Positions 1-7,477 of a DNA stretch of 9,314 bases are shown piece by piece. The stretch is from positions 1-9,314 of the forward strand of contig JBIOJM010000382.1 in assembly GCA_044450785.1 (NCBI GenBank). The letters run 5' to 3'. The translations under genes and the position numbers were made by a program. Position 1 is the stretch's first letter, and the number at the start of each line of letters is the position of its first letter. Below the pieces are notes generated by a model. The model was not told the origin of the DNA. It was given only the letters and a program-made list of their open reading frames with translations, and made no database searches. Origin of the DNA: JBIOJM01 sp044450785. GTDB lineage: Bacteria; Planctomycetota; Planctomycetia; Isosphaerales; Isosphaeraceae.

Positions 1-341
1 ACACCGCCTCTCAAATCCGGGCGTTTCACGATACCTGGCATTGGGACCAAGCCGCGCCTGCGGTTCGTCGTAACGGCTGCCCATGAGGCTCCACAGGCCC
101 TTCAGGCTTTCCGGACACTGCTCGGTTGCGACGACATGCTGGCCTATCTCTCGCTGATGGCCTCGAGGCTTGTCGCTCCGCATCGTGTTTTGAAGCCTAC
201 GGGTAGCATTTACGTCTATAGCGATCCAACCAGAGGTCATTATCTGAAAATTCTTTTGGATTCGATTTTCGGGAACGACTGATCTATAAACGAAATAGAA
301 TAGTATGGCAACGAAGGACTAGCCGTAGCGATTCCAAGCGA
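1..341 (+). pseudogene. Decayed DNA methyltransferase fragment (type III Mod-like, N4/N6 family)
   Basis: Only an internal part of a site-specific DNA methyltransferase remains, and it is spread over two frames. Frame 3 (from base 3) reads ASQIRAFHDTWHWDQAA and hits TGA at 84. Frame 1 then carries QALQAFRTLLG, DMLAYLSLMASRLV, HRVLKPTGSIYVYSDPT and HYLKILLDSIFGND, and stops at TGA 280. Frame 3 resumes at 279 with IVWQRRTSRSDSKR up to about 341. The order DTWHWD, then HRVLKPTGS, then the IVWQRT-like stretch follows many beta-class methyltransferases (established family pattern, recalled). The catalytic DPPY would lie upstream of the window and motif I is missing downstream. Two frameshifts plus truncation at a repeat make it non-functional. 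It differs clearly from the intact mod gene at 4066-6786, so it is not a duplicate of that gene. Confidence 0.75.
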
Positions 342-386
342 GGCGGGGACATCCTGCCCCAGCTCGCAACGCCCCGCCGTTCATGG
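339..386 (+). repeat. Dispersed GC-rich repeat, left copy (repeat A)
   Basis: Bases 339-361 match 7190-7212 at 22 of 23 positions in the same orientation. Looser similarity continues to about 386, where a CGCC-rich stretch is followed by TTCATGG, comparable to the part of the 7188-7246 unit ending in CCATGCCGG. This copy sits exactly where methyltransferase similarity ends and S1/P1-nuclease similarity begins. It is therefore either the junction that joined the two fragments or an element that inserted there. Function unknown. Confidence 0.65.
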
Positions 387-566
387 ATCGTCGTCGCCCC
401 GGCCCTTCTGATCATCTTTCAGACTGCAACGCCCGTCTGGGCGTGGGGACGGCTTGGGCATCGCGTTAGCGCCCGGATCGCCGAGCGACACCTGAAACCA
501 GCGGCGCGAGAGGCCATCAAGGCTCTGCTGGGCGAGGTGGAGACGCTGGCTGGGCACGTCGGTTAG
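354..566 (+). pseudogene. S1/P1-type nuclease, 5' fragment only
   Basis: In frame 3 a hydrophobic signal peptide (WIVVAPALLIIF, ending PVWA) is followed by WGRLGHRVSARIAERHLKP and then AAREAIKALLG, stopping at TAG 564. S1/P1 nucleases are secreted zinc-dependent single-strand nucleases whose mature chain begins with Trp1 and has His6 as a further zinc ligand. The predicted mature start here, W-G-R-L-G-H with W at 444-446, fits that exactly. The family usually runs to some 250-300 residues, so only about the first 40 mature residues survive and none of the later zinc ligands are present. No ATG lies in frame; CTG at 354 is the only start-like codon and falls inside repeat A, so the native start is probably lost. 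The frame is open from the upstream methyltransferase remnant, giving an accidental chimera. Confidence 0.7.
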
Positions 567-718
567 CGATGCGCGCATTTTCTGCACAATGCTACATACA
601 ATATGCGGCCATTTGACAATTTCATCGTGCATTTATTACAAAAGACGCGCAGTTTCTGATCAGAACTCTCCATGTGCCCAGAACTTGCGACATATCGGCG
701 GTTTCTTGTTGGCGACCA

Positions 719-765
719 TTGCGCGGAGCCCTTCTGCGCAACCGGACACCCCCGCACTGTCCGGT
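719..765. other. Two adjacent hairpins downstream of res
   Basis: Arms 719-724 (TTGCGC) and 736-741 (GCGCAA) can pair with an 11-nt loop. Arms 741-748 (ACCGGACA) and 758-765 (TGTCCGGT) form a perfect 8-bp stem with a 9-nt loop. They lie 136 nt or more past the res stop codon. With no T-run on either side they are not classical intrinsic terminators. They could slow or protect the 3' end of the transcript, or be part of the neighbouring repeat element. Confidence 0.3.
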
Positions 766-768
766 GGC

Positions 769-797
769 TGGGCTCGATCCAGTGTGACAGAGCGGAC
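769..797 (+). repeat. Repeat B, left copy
   Basis: This 29-bp stretch matches 6882-6910 at 25 of 29 positions in the same orientation. The shared core reads TGGGCTC, then ATCCAGT, then CAGA and CGGAC. The copies lie about 6.1 kb apart, one past the 3' end of res and the other upstream of mod, so together they bracket the restriction operon. Confidence 0.6.
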
Positions 798-900
798 GAG
801 CGGCGCCGATGGAACCCGACCTCGATCGCCACCCGTCGAGGAATCGCCGGCCGGATTGCACCGATCCGATTGGACGATCGGCGACTGCGCCGTGTTCGTC

Positions 901-3900
901 TCACACGCTCGAGCAAGCCGCCTCAACGATCTTGTTTACCTCTGTCATCCTCTTGGCGACGGCATACTCCCATCGGCCATAAGTCCCGTCTGCGTTGACA
1001 GCCGCGACCCAGCGCTCGGCCGCCGCTCGCTTGACTTCCTCCAGCGGGTCGAAACCCTTCGTCTCCAGGATCAGGTGTTTAGGCGGGTCCGTCTTCAGAC
1101 GAACGATGAAATCGGGCACGTAGTCGTGAGCCTGGCCGTTGTGAAGGTAGGGGATCACGAAGTTGAGCCCCTGGTTCTTGACGAAGGCATCGACCTTGCC
1201 GTTGGTATCGAGGTAGTAGGCCGCTTGTTCCTCCCATCGCCGCGTGTCGGCGACAACGTAGTTGAGATGCGACCTGTTTACCTCGCGGACTTCTTTCGTC
1301 GTCCAGATGTCCACGTCAGCCGTGCTCCCCGGGCCCCGGCTTCCCTCGTACTTGGGCACCTCGGGCGCCTCGCCCTGCGACGTGTCTGGCCGGATCGCCG
1401 CGAGGAGCAGCTCCACGACCCACCCGTAGTAGGGGTTGCAGAACAGGTCTTTCCGATCGTTCGGCTTTAAGACCGTGACGAAATCGCGCACGTAGCGGCC
1501 ACAGATTGCCAGTAATTGCGGGAAGAGGACGTGGGTGGGGACGTCGCAACGAGCCTGTGAAAGATAGTCGCTGGTCAGCGATCGAGCCAGGTCGAAGGTC
1601 AGCTCCTGCAAACGCCGCTTGCTGCGGAATTCGGCCAGGGTCACCCGGTCAGCCCGGCCCGGGCCGGTCAGAGAGAGCACGCCTCTGTCGGTGATGCTCA
1701 GGCCCTTGACCTCGGCCTCGGGGGGTATTTTGCCCGGATCGATAATGAGCCTGGGGACGTTCGCCCAGTCCACGGCAACCCGGTTGCGGATCGCCGTTGT
1801 GTACCGCTCGACGCGAGGGAACTTGATCTCGAAGCCCGCCTTCGCCGCGATCGCGTAAACGTGCTTCCGGTCCTTCCGCGCAGGCGTGGGACCCTGGGGA
1901 TTCGCCTTGAACGGAACGACCTCAAAGGGGACGCCGAAGACCTTGGCCACCTCTTCGCGCAAGCGGCCGTCGTCCTCCACTTCGTAACTCGCCCGGCGCA
2001 ATCCACGGCCGACGACTTGCTCGCAGAGCAGTTGCGACATGAACGGCCGCAGGCCGATGATGTGCGTCACCGTGCTACAGTCCCAGCCCTCGGTGAGCAT
2101 CCCGACGCTAACGATGCACCGCACGTCTCGGCCGGGTGGGTGGAGGGGCCGCCCGAGCTTCTTGGCCAGCTCCTCGAATCCATTGGGGTAGATCGGCCGG
2201 CCCTGCCGATCCCTCGGCCAGTCGGCCTTGCCCACGGTGTCGAGCGTGAACCGCATCCACCGCGTCTCGTCACTCTTGGCCTCGCCTGTGTCGGTCTCGT
2301 GCACCTTCTTGGAATCGACCCGGATCGTGTTGACCAGGCCGTCGCGATTGCGGAAGGCGTCGACCTTCACGGGCGGGATGCCGGTCGGGGCCTTGTTCTC
2401 AGCGAGCCACTCGTAGACCACCTTCGCGATCGCCGTGTTCTTGCAGACGAGGATGAACACCGGCGGTCGGGGCTCGCCGCCTGCGGTCCACTCCGTGATC
2501 GTGGCCTCCCAGAGCCCGCCCAGCATGGCGATCGGCGTGTGCGCCCACTTCAGGATCGCCTCGGGCTTGGGGCTGGCTCGCTTACCGCCCCGCTCGGCTG
2601 GGGTGAGCTTGGGAAAGATCCAGTGCCAGATGTTGAAGTACCCCGGGATCGCCGCGCCGGTCGTGTCGCGGACCGCGAGCTGCGGGATCTTGACCAGCCC
2701 CGACTCGATGGCGTCGATCAGACCAAAGTCGCTCACGACCCAAGGGAACGGCCGGTTGGCCTCCTGTCCGACCCGGCCCAGGAAGTAGGGGGTCGCCGAC
2801 AGGTCGATACAGACGTTAATTCCCCGAAGCTTCTGGATGCGGTCCAGACCGTCGATCCAGACGGTTGCTTCCTTGACGAACAGATCGGCCTCTTCCTCGT
2901 CTTCAAACTCGTCCTCAAACAGAGATTCTTCGGCGTCCTCAACGGCCTCCGGCTTGATCCGGTAGGCGTGGTGGGCCTCGTCGTTCATCACAAGGATGTT
3001 CTGCTTGCCCCCGGCCTCGCGTCCGATGACCTTGTTGACCAGTGCGGTATCGCTCTGGACCCGCTTTTCTGAGTGAACGAGGACCTTCTTGAGGTTTCCG
3101 GCACTGTCTCGGTCTTCCTTGATGACCCGGACCACGCCCGCTGCGATGGCGGCATCGAGAGCGGTCTGGGTCATGTAACGCGATCCCCGAGCTGTCGTGG
3201 TTTTGCCGCCGACCACGATCCACTCGCGGGTCTCCTTGACTTCGCCCGCCTTGCTCACCTTCGAGCTCACGCCCCCTGTGTTCACGGCCTGGGGCTCGAA
3301 GACGTGCCAGTTGGTGACGATCACCTTGCCCTGGGTGAGCAGGGTCATCAGGTGGGCCGGCACCAGGTCGCGGGTCCGGTACAGGCTTGCCTCGCCCCCC
3401 TCGGGGTCGAGCTCGCGGAGCCGGTCGCGGATCGTGACGTTCGGGCAGACGATCAGGACCACGTCGGAGAACCTGGCGTCGGAGCGGTCGTTCACCTTGT
3501 TGAGGATGCTCCAGGCGGCCAGCATCGCCATCACGGTCGTCTTGCCCGAGCCGGTGGCCATCTTGCAGGCGTAGCGAAGGAAGCCGGCGTAACCCTCCGC
3601 CTTTTCTGTATCGCTTGACTCGTCGCGGGGGACGACGACTCCTTGCAGGAAGTCGCTTCGGGCCTCCGTCAGGAAGATGATTGTCTCGGCCGCCTCGCGC
3701 TGAGCGAAGAATAGTCGCCGGTCTCGGCCATCGCGCGTCCACCATTGGAGCAATTCCAGGGTTGTTCGCGTAACCCCTGGGTAGCCCCCAGCCCGCCACT
3801 TGTCGAGCCGCTCCCGGATCAGGTTAACCAGATCGAGCTCAACCGGAACGCCCGCGATCTGCCCCTGGGCATCCCTGGCCTTGGGGTCACGGTAGAAGTA

Positions 3901-4020
3901 GACCGCCGCACGTCGACCCGGCATCCGTTTCGGGAGCTCACCCTCGACGATGTGCCAGTGCTCGGCCGGTGCGTCGAAAGGTCGGTTCAGGATGGGTTCC
4001 GGGACTTCGTATCCGCTCAT
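901..4020 (-). CDS. res: Type III-like restriction endonuclease subunit (helicase/PD-(D/E)XK nuclease)
   Basis: A 1039-aa protein predicted to translocate on or unwind DNA using ATP and to cut DNA not methylated by its partner. Numbered from ATG 4020, superfamily 2 motifs run in order: Walker A ATGSGKT (GSGKT at 157-161), TNWHVFEP near 237, Walker B DEAH (347-350), SAT (408-410), SVGMLTEGWD (638-647) and QVVGRGLRR (668-676). Near the C-terminus, PDF (PD 969-970) followed by ETK (E986, K988) is a PD-(D/E)XK nuclease signature, so ATPase and nuclease look intact. N-terminal PILNRPFD and the overall plan resemble the BPTD_3080 restriction family (recalled, not searched). An acidic run (358-381, rich in E and D) follows the DEAH box. 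ATG 4020 is chosen because GGAAG lies 9 nt upstream. A TTG at 4059 would add 13 residues but has no ribosome site. It starts 45 nt after the mod stop, so the two genes are surely co-transcribed. It lacks an in-window partner other than mod. Confidence 0.9.
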   Translation of the reverse strand: MSGYEVPEPILNRPFDAPAEHWHIVEGELPKRMPGRRAAVYFYRDPKARDAQGQIAGVPVELDLVNLIRERLDKWRAGGYPGVTRTTLELLQWWTRDGRDRRLFFAQREAAETIIFLTEARSDFLQGVVVPRDESSDTEKAEGYAGFLRYACKMATGSGKTTVMAMLAAWSILNKVNDRSDARFSDVVLIVCPNVTIRDRLRELDPEGGEASLYRTRDLVPAHLMTLLTQGKVIVTNWHVFEPQAVNTGGVSSKVSKAGEVKETREWIVVGGKTTTARGSRYMTQTALDAAIAAGVVRVIKEDRDSAGNLKKVLVHSEKRVQSDTALVNKVIGREAGGKQNILVMNDEAHHAYRIKPEAVEDAEESLFEDEFEDEEEADLFVKEATVWIDGLDRIQKLRGINVCIDLSATPYFLGRVGQEANRPFPWVVSDFGLIDAIESGLVKIPQLAVRDTTGAAIPGYFNIWHWIFPKLTPAERGGKRASPKPEAILKWAHTPIAMLGGLWEATITEWTAGGEPRPPVFILVCKNTAIAKVVYEWLAENKAPTGIPPVKVDAFRNRDGLVNTIRVDSKKVHETDTGEAKSDETRWMRFTLDTVGKADWPRDRQGRPIYPNGFEELAKKLGRPLHPPGRDVRCIVSVGMLTEGWDCSTVTHIIGLRPFMSQLLCEQVVGRGLRRASYEVEDDGRLREEVAKVFGVPFEVVPFKANPQGPTPARKDRKHVYAIAAKAGFEIKFPRVERYTTAIRNRVAVDWANVPRLIIDPGKIPPEAEVKGLSITDRGVLSLTGPGRADRVTLAEFRSKRRLQELTFDLARSLTSDYLSQARCDVPTHVLFPQLLAICGRYVRDFVTVLKPNDRKDLFCNPYYGWVVELLLAAIRPDTSQGEAPEVPKYEGSRGPGSTADVDIWTTKEVREVNRSHLNYVVADTRRWEEQAAYYLDTNGKVDAFVKNQGLNFVIPYLHNGQAHDYVPDFIVRLKTDPPKHLILETKGFDPLEEVKRAAAERWVAAVNADGTYGRWEYAVAKRMTEVNKIVEAACSSV

Positions 4021-4065
4021 GGTGCTCGGCTTCCACGCAAAACGAGCATGGTCGGACAATCCGTG

Positions 4066-6786
4066 CTATGCCCCGAGAATCTTGACCACCAGCAACTCAT
4101 TCCCCCGGTCGTCGACCACCTTCACCGCGATCTGCTTGTATTCGCCCGGCTCGAACGGCGTGCTCGTGGTCCCCGCCAGGTGGTCCCAGACCGAGTCATC
4201 GTAGATGCCCTTGAGCGCCTTCTTGAGGCTATCCCAGGCCGACGTGCGGGGGAAAAAGGCTTGGCAAACGTGGAAACAGAGGTTGTTGTAATCGGTGTCG
4301 AGGAACCAAGCGGGCACGTCGTCGCTTTGGCGGTGCTCGACCTCCATAGTCACCGGGTCGAACACGTCGAGGCCCAGCAGCTCGACCTCGAACTGACCAT
4401 CGCCGGCCGGGCGCACCTCCACCTCGGGAAGTCCGCAGACACTGAAGATCTGGCTTGAACGTAGGCTCTTGAGCAGGTCGCCCATCATCAGGTCCGGCGT
4501 GGCCTGCACGTACGTCGCCGGCACGCCCATCGCCCCCGCATCGGCAATCAGCTTGCGCGCGTTGGGTTGGATCGCGAATCCGACCACGTAGAGGTGGGCA
4601 TAACCCTTCATGTGGGCCTCGCGCAGCGCGTGGTGGACCAAGGTCTCGGTCACCGCTCCATTCTCGGGGCCGAAGACGAACGCGACCAGCTTGTTTTCCT
4701 CCCCGTTTTGGATCGCCTCAGCCGAGAGCGAGAGCGACTTGGCTGGGGGCCGGACGTTTTTGAGCGTGACCGTACGGTTCCCCTCCAGCCGGAGCACTGG
4801 GCTTTTGCGAAGCACCTCGAGCATTCGATCGGCGAACTTGCTGTCCGAACCAGTGCCGACCTCGGCGGTCGAATTCGGGGTGTCCTGCATCTCAATAGGC
4901 GGCGGAATCGTTCCTTCGACGGTAAATGGCCCGGTCACTCGCGTGACGTTTGGCTCGACCTCGGGCCGGTCGACCAGCACCTCCTCGGCAGGGGGCTCGT
5001 TGTTGGCGATCGATTTGAGCGTGAGGTGAGGGACGATTCCGCCGACCTCCTCGCCCCTGTTGTTCTGTTTCCTCTTGTAGACGAATCCGCCAACCGGACC
5101 TCGCGACTCCTCAGCAAGCTGATAATAGGGAAACGTCGCCGTCAGCAGGCGCTGTCGAGCCAGGGCGAGGGGAACTCGGCTCGTGTCGATCGTAATCCAG
5201 CGGCGGCCCCACTGCTCGGCAACATAGGCGGTCGTTCCGCTTCCACAGGTGGGGTCCAGCACAAGGTCGCCGGGATCAGTGGTCATAAGCAGACATCGCT
5301 GGATCGCGGTATTCGCTGTCTGAACCACGTAGATCTTCGGATCGGCACGACTCTGTATGCCGCCAATATCAGTCCACGTGTTTGTGATCGGGAAAGCAAT
5401 GAAATCGTCGAAGTACCGAACATACCGAAGGCTCTTGCCACTCAAGACGACTCTGTCGGCCTCGATCAATCGCTTCATTCCATCTTCGCCGGTCTTCCAG
5501 TAACCAGTAGCAGGCCGGTACGTACGTCCCATGAACTGAACGGGGAAGTCGCCAGGCGGTCGTTGGCTCGTAAGTCCGCCCGTTGTGAAAATCCTTGAAT
5601 CTTCAGGCAAACAGGAGGGATCTTGTATCTCCGGTGCTGTCATCGGACGAGTTTCTCCATTCTTAAGTAATACTGATGTATACTTGGTCGCACCTGATTC
5701 CCCAACTTCTTTCATGAGATATATTTGACGGTATTTGACCCGATCGATGTGTTTCGCATACCACAACAAGTAATCGGCGGTACCCGGCAAGAGTTCTGTG
5801 GTCGCAGATGACGTCTTCGTGAATGTAATTAATGAGCAAAAGTTTTCGGAACCAAAAATCTCATCCATGAGTTCTCGGACGTGGTGCACGTTCTCATCGC
5901 TGATCTGGACAAAGACGCTACCAGTCGAGGAGAGCAGGTCGCGCACTAGAACAAAGCGGTCGCGGAGATAGGACAAGTACGAATGTAGCCCGATCTCCCA
6001 CGTGTCGCGGTATGCCTGTACCATCTCTGGTTCGCGCGTCATGTCATCGTCATCACCGTGCGATACATCGCGCCCACGAACGAATGGCTGAAAGTTCGAG
6101 CCATAATTGATCCCATACGGCGGGTCCATGTAGATCGTCTGAACTTGCCGGCCCAGGTTCTCGAAGTGTACGAGCGAGTTCATCACCACGAGCGAGTCGC
6201 CGAGAATCATGCGGTTGACCCAGCCGTCAGAGTACTCGTACGCCCGCGTGATCTGGTCGGCAATCGAATGGTGTGGGTCGCCGAAGAGGTCGAACATTGT
6301 CCCCTGGCTGAAGTGGTCGCGCCTGTGCCCACCGAGGGTCTTGACGATGCCCTTTGTAGAGAGCCGCTCGTGGACGAACAATGGGAGTGTGGGCACATCA
6401 AACGAGAGCCGCTCTGCCTTGCCGGCCCAGTTGAGGAACGGCCGCGACATGGCCTTGAGCCGGTCGATCATCGACACACAATTCGCCGAGGCGGCGGCCA
6501 GACGGTCGCGGAGAGTCGGCTCGAGCCCGGGGTCCTCAATCGAGATGCGGATTTCGGCAAGCTGCCGGCCGAGCTCCGCCAGGATCGCCTCGCCCTGCTC
6601 GCGCGCGGGGTTCTGCCCGTCCCAGTCAAGTGCCGGGGAGAGCGAGGAATCGTAGCGATACGTCACTGGCGGCTTCTTCTTTTTGAAGGCCGCTTGCGTC
6701 CCCACGTCGGGCCGCATCGGGCTCGTCGCCTCGCGATGCTCGAACGCTTCGTACTTGGGAGACTTCGCCGTCTTCTTCTTGGCCAT
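4066..6786 (-). CDS. mod: Type III-like adenine-specific DNA methyltransferase
   Basis: A 906-aa protein expected to transfer a methyl group from S-adenosylmethionine to adenine N6. DPPYGINYGSNF (DPPY at 221-224) is the catalytic motif. LDPTCGSGTTAYVAE (510-524) is the SAM-binding motif I. Catalytic motif before SAM motif is the beta-class order, as in type III Mod. Residues about 230-500 between them should hold the target-recognition part. The long C-terminal part (about 560-906) includes FGPENG (705-710), PDLMMGDLL (764-772) and WFLDTDYN (827-834); such a tail is what I recall for methyltransferases paired with BPTD_3080-type nucleases and is not a fusion. Start: ATG 6786 has GGGAGGGG just upstream; ATG 6798 in the same frame is poorer. 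The frame is open to 7338, but that extension is low-complexity and repeat-derived. No convincing promoter is visible upstream. Codons at about 5640-5880 are AT-rich, unlike the rest. Confidence 0.92.
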   Translation of the reverse strand: MAKKKTAKSPKYEAFEHREATSPMRPDVGTQAAFKKKKPPVTYRYDSSLSPALDWDGQNPAREQGEAILAELGRQLAEIRISIEDPGLEPTLRDRLAAASANCVSMIDRLKAMSRPFLNWAGKAERLSFDVPTLPLFVHERLSTKGIVKTLGGHRRDHFSQGTMFDLFGDPHHSIADQITRAYEYSDGWVNRMILGDSLVVMNSLVHFENLGRQVQTIYMDPPYGINYGSNFQPFVRGRDVSHGDDDDMTREPEMVQAYRDTWEIGLHSYLSYLRDRFVLVRDLLSSTGSVFVQISDENVHHVRELMDEIFGSENFCSLITFTKTSSATTELLPGTADYLLWYAKHIDRVKYRQIYLMKEVGESGATKYTSVLLKNGETRPMTAPEIQDPSCLPEDSRIFTTGGLTSQRPPGDFPVQFMGRTYRPATGYWKTGEDGMKRLIEADRVVLSGKSLRYVRYFDDFIAFPITNTWTDIGGIQSRADPKIYVVQTANTAIQRCLLMTTDPGDLVLDPTCGSGTTAYVAEQWGRRWITIDTSRVPLALARQRLLTATFPYYQLAEESRGPVGGFVYKRKQNNRGEEVGGIVPHLTLKSIANNEPPAEEVLVDRPEVEPNVTRVTGPFTVEGTIPPPIEMQDTPNSTAEVGTGSDSKFADRMLEVLRKSPVLRLEGNRTVTLKNVRPPAKSLSLSAEAIQNGEENKLVAFVFGPENGAVTETLVHHALREAHMKGYAHLYVVGFAIQPNARKLIADAGAMGVPATYVQATPDLMMGDLLKSLRSSQIFSVCGLPEVEVRPAGDGQFEVELLGLDVFDPVTMEVEHRQSDDVPAWFLDTDYNNLCFHVCQAFFPRTSAWDSLKKALKGIYDDSVWDHLAGTTSTPFEPGEYKQIAVKVVDDRGNELLVVKILGA

Positions 6787-6881
6787 GGCCCCTCCCATCT
6801 CTGCATTCACCGTGCCGATCTTCGCACCTGGTTGCGACTGAAACAAGTCTCCCCTCAGGAAGGGCCGCCTTGTCGATCGCG

Positions 6882-6910
6882 TGGGCTCAATCCAGTATGC
6901 CAGACCGGAC
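6882..6910 (+). repeat. Repeat B, right copy
   Basis: Matches 769-797 at 25 of 29 positions in direct orientation. It lies roughly 100 bp upstream of the mod start, the mirror position of the left copy past res. Confidence 0.6.
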
Positions 6911-7132
6911 AGCCGGGCGGACGGCCACCGCTGATCGCCGCGCCATGGCGCAGGGCCGGGCAGGCCGCTAGCCACCGCGCCCGCCACGGCACGCCCGGCG
7001 GCCGGCCGCCCCATCGCCGTCCATTGGCGCCGCTCCGCCCGCTGGCCACGTTGGGCGTCCTCGCTCATCAGAGCTCGGGCATCCCGCCCTCGCTCCGAGG
7101 GCCTGCCCGACTCCCAGAGCCGTCCGAAGTCA

Positions 7133-7246
7133 GACGCGGCGGCATCCTCGCCCGGCTCGCGTCGCCGGCGTTCCGTGCCGGCTAATGGACGAGGCGGGGC
7201 CATCCTGCCCCACCACGTGTCGCCGCCATCCATGCCGGCTAAATGG
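7133..7246 (+). repeat. Imperfect tandem repeat, two units of about 55-59 bp (repeat A family)
   Basis: Unit 1 is 7133-7187 and unit 2 is 7188-7246. Both begin GACG followed by a GGCGG-type stretch and CATCCT, continue through GTCGCCG, and end with GTGCCGGCTAATGG or ATGCCGGCTAAATGG. Unit 2 contains the 23-bp segment (7190-7212) shared with the left copy at 339-361. A weaker related segment with GGCATCCCGCC follows at about 7246. The spacing and conserved ends suggest a short dispersed element that duplicated locally. It encodes nothing that I recognise. Confidence 0.6.
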
Positions 7247-7273
7247 CATCCCGCCGCCCGTCGCGGCCAACCA

Positions 7274-7294
7274 GGCCGCGGTCCCGCCGCGGCC
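7274..7294. terminator. GC hairpin, possible transcription terminator
   Basis: A perfect 8-bp stem (GGCCGCGG at 7274-7281, CCGCGGCC at 7287-7294) with a 5-nt loop. On the plus strand it is followed by CGTTTG, a weak T-run. It lies about 180 nt past the end of the minus-strand reading frame at 7478-7717 and could stop that transcript, but in DNA this GC-rich a chance hairpin is quite possible. Confidence 0.2.
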
Positions 7295-7477
7295 CGTTTG
7301 ATCCGCCGTCGGACGGACAGCGCGCGGTCCTGCGGCATTTACGGCCGTCCGCGCCGTGCCGACCGCCACCCTCCGAACTGCCGACCTGGTCGGCGCCGGG
7401 CTGCCCGTCGGGCTGCGCCGGGTACTCGGCCGCGGTGGTTTGCTCGCCGGCCCGCCCTGACGCGATCCTGTGCGATT

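Larger units (their letters stand above)
567..900. other. Intergenic region without a convincing gene
   Basis: The first part (about 567-680) is notably AT-rich compared with its surroundings and holds a 36-codon, cysteine-bearing minus-strand reading frame (563-673) that I do not accept as a gene without further support. The rest is GC-rich and holds two adjacent hairpins (719-765) and a 29-bp repeat (769-797). Several reading frames cross it, but none shows a recognisable domain. This is the 3' side of the res gene, so any transcript end for the restriction operon should lie here. I see no hairpin followed by a T-run. Confidence 0.5.
6787..7477. other. GC-rich, repeat-laden intergenic region
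   Basis: About 690 bases without a supportable gene. The mod leader lies at 6787-6870. From about 6880 the sequence becomes extremely GC-rich and holds repeat B (6882-6910), a tandem duplication (7133-7246) and a strong GC hairpin (7274-7294). Many frames stay open on both strands, but the translations are dominated by Arg, Pro, Ala and Gly with no motif and no plausible start, as expected of GC-rich non-coding DNA. Confidence 0.55.

Noticed and set aside
861..892. Short hairpins just past the res stop as an intrinsic terminator
   Set aside because: Arms of 5-6 bp (861-866 with 876-881; 879-883 with 888-892) overlap one another, and there is no T-run on the minus strand.
1861..3072. 403-codon plus-strand frame opposite res
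   Set aside because: Antisense shadow of a high-GC gene; no motif, and the minus strand holds an intact helicase/nuclease. The same applies to the plus-strand frames at 589-1470, 3745-4458, 4567-5598 and 6058-7185.
2939..3799. 286-codon minus-strand frame within res
   Set aside because: Out-of-frame shadow; Arg/Gly/Pro-rich, and it overlaps the helicase motifs in the true frame.
4021..4059. TTG start for res adding 13 residues
   Set aside because: No Shine-Dalgarno at a workable distance, whereas ATG 4020 has GGAAG 9 nt upstream. Not excluded, since tight coupling to the mod stop could allow it.
6787..7338. 184-residue N-terminal extension of mod in the same open frame
   Set aside because: It is Arg/Pro/Gly-rich and runs through the tandem repeat and repeat B. 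A good ribosome site (GGGAGGGG) precedes the ATG at 6786, where charged, ordinary protein sequence begins.
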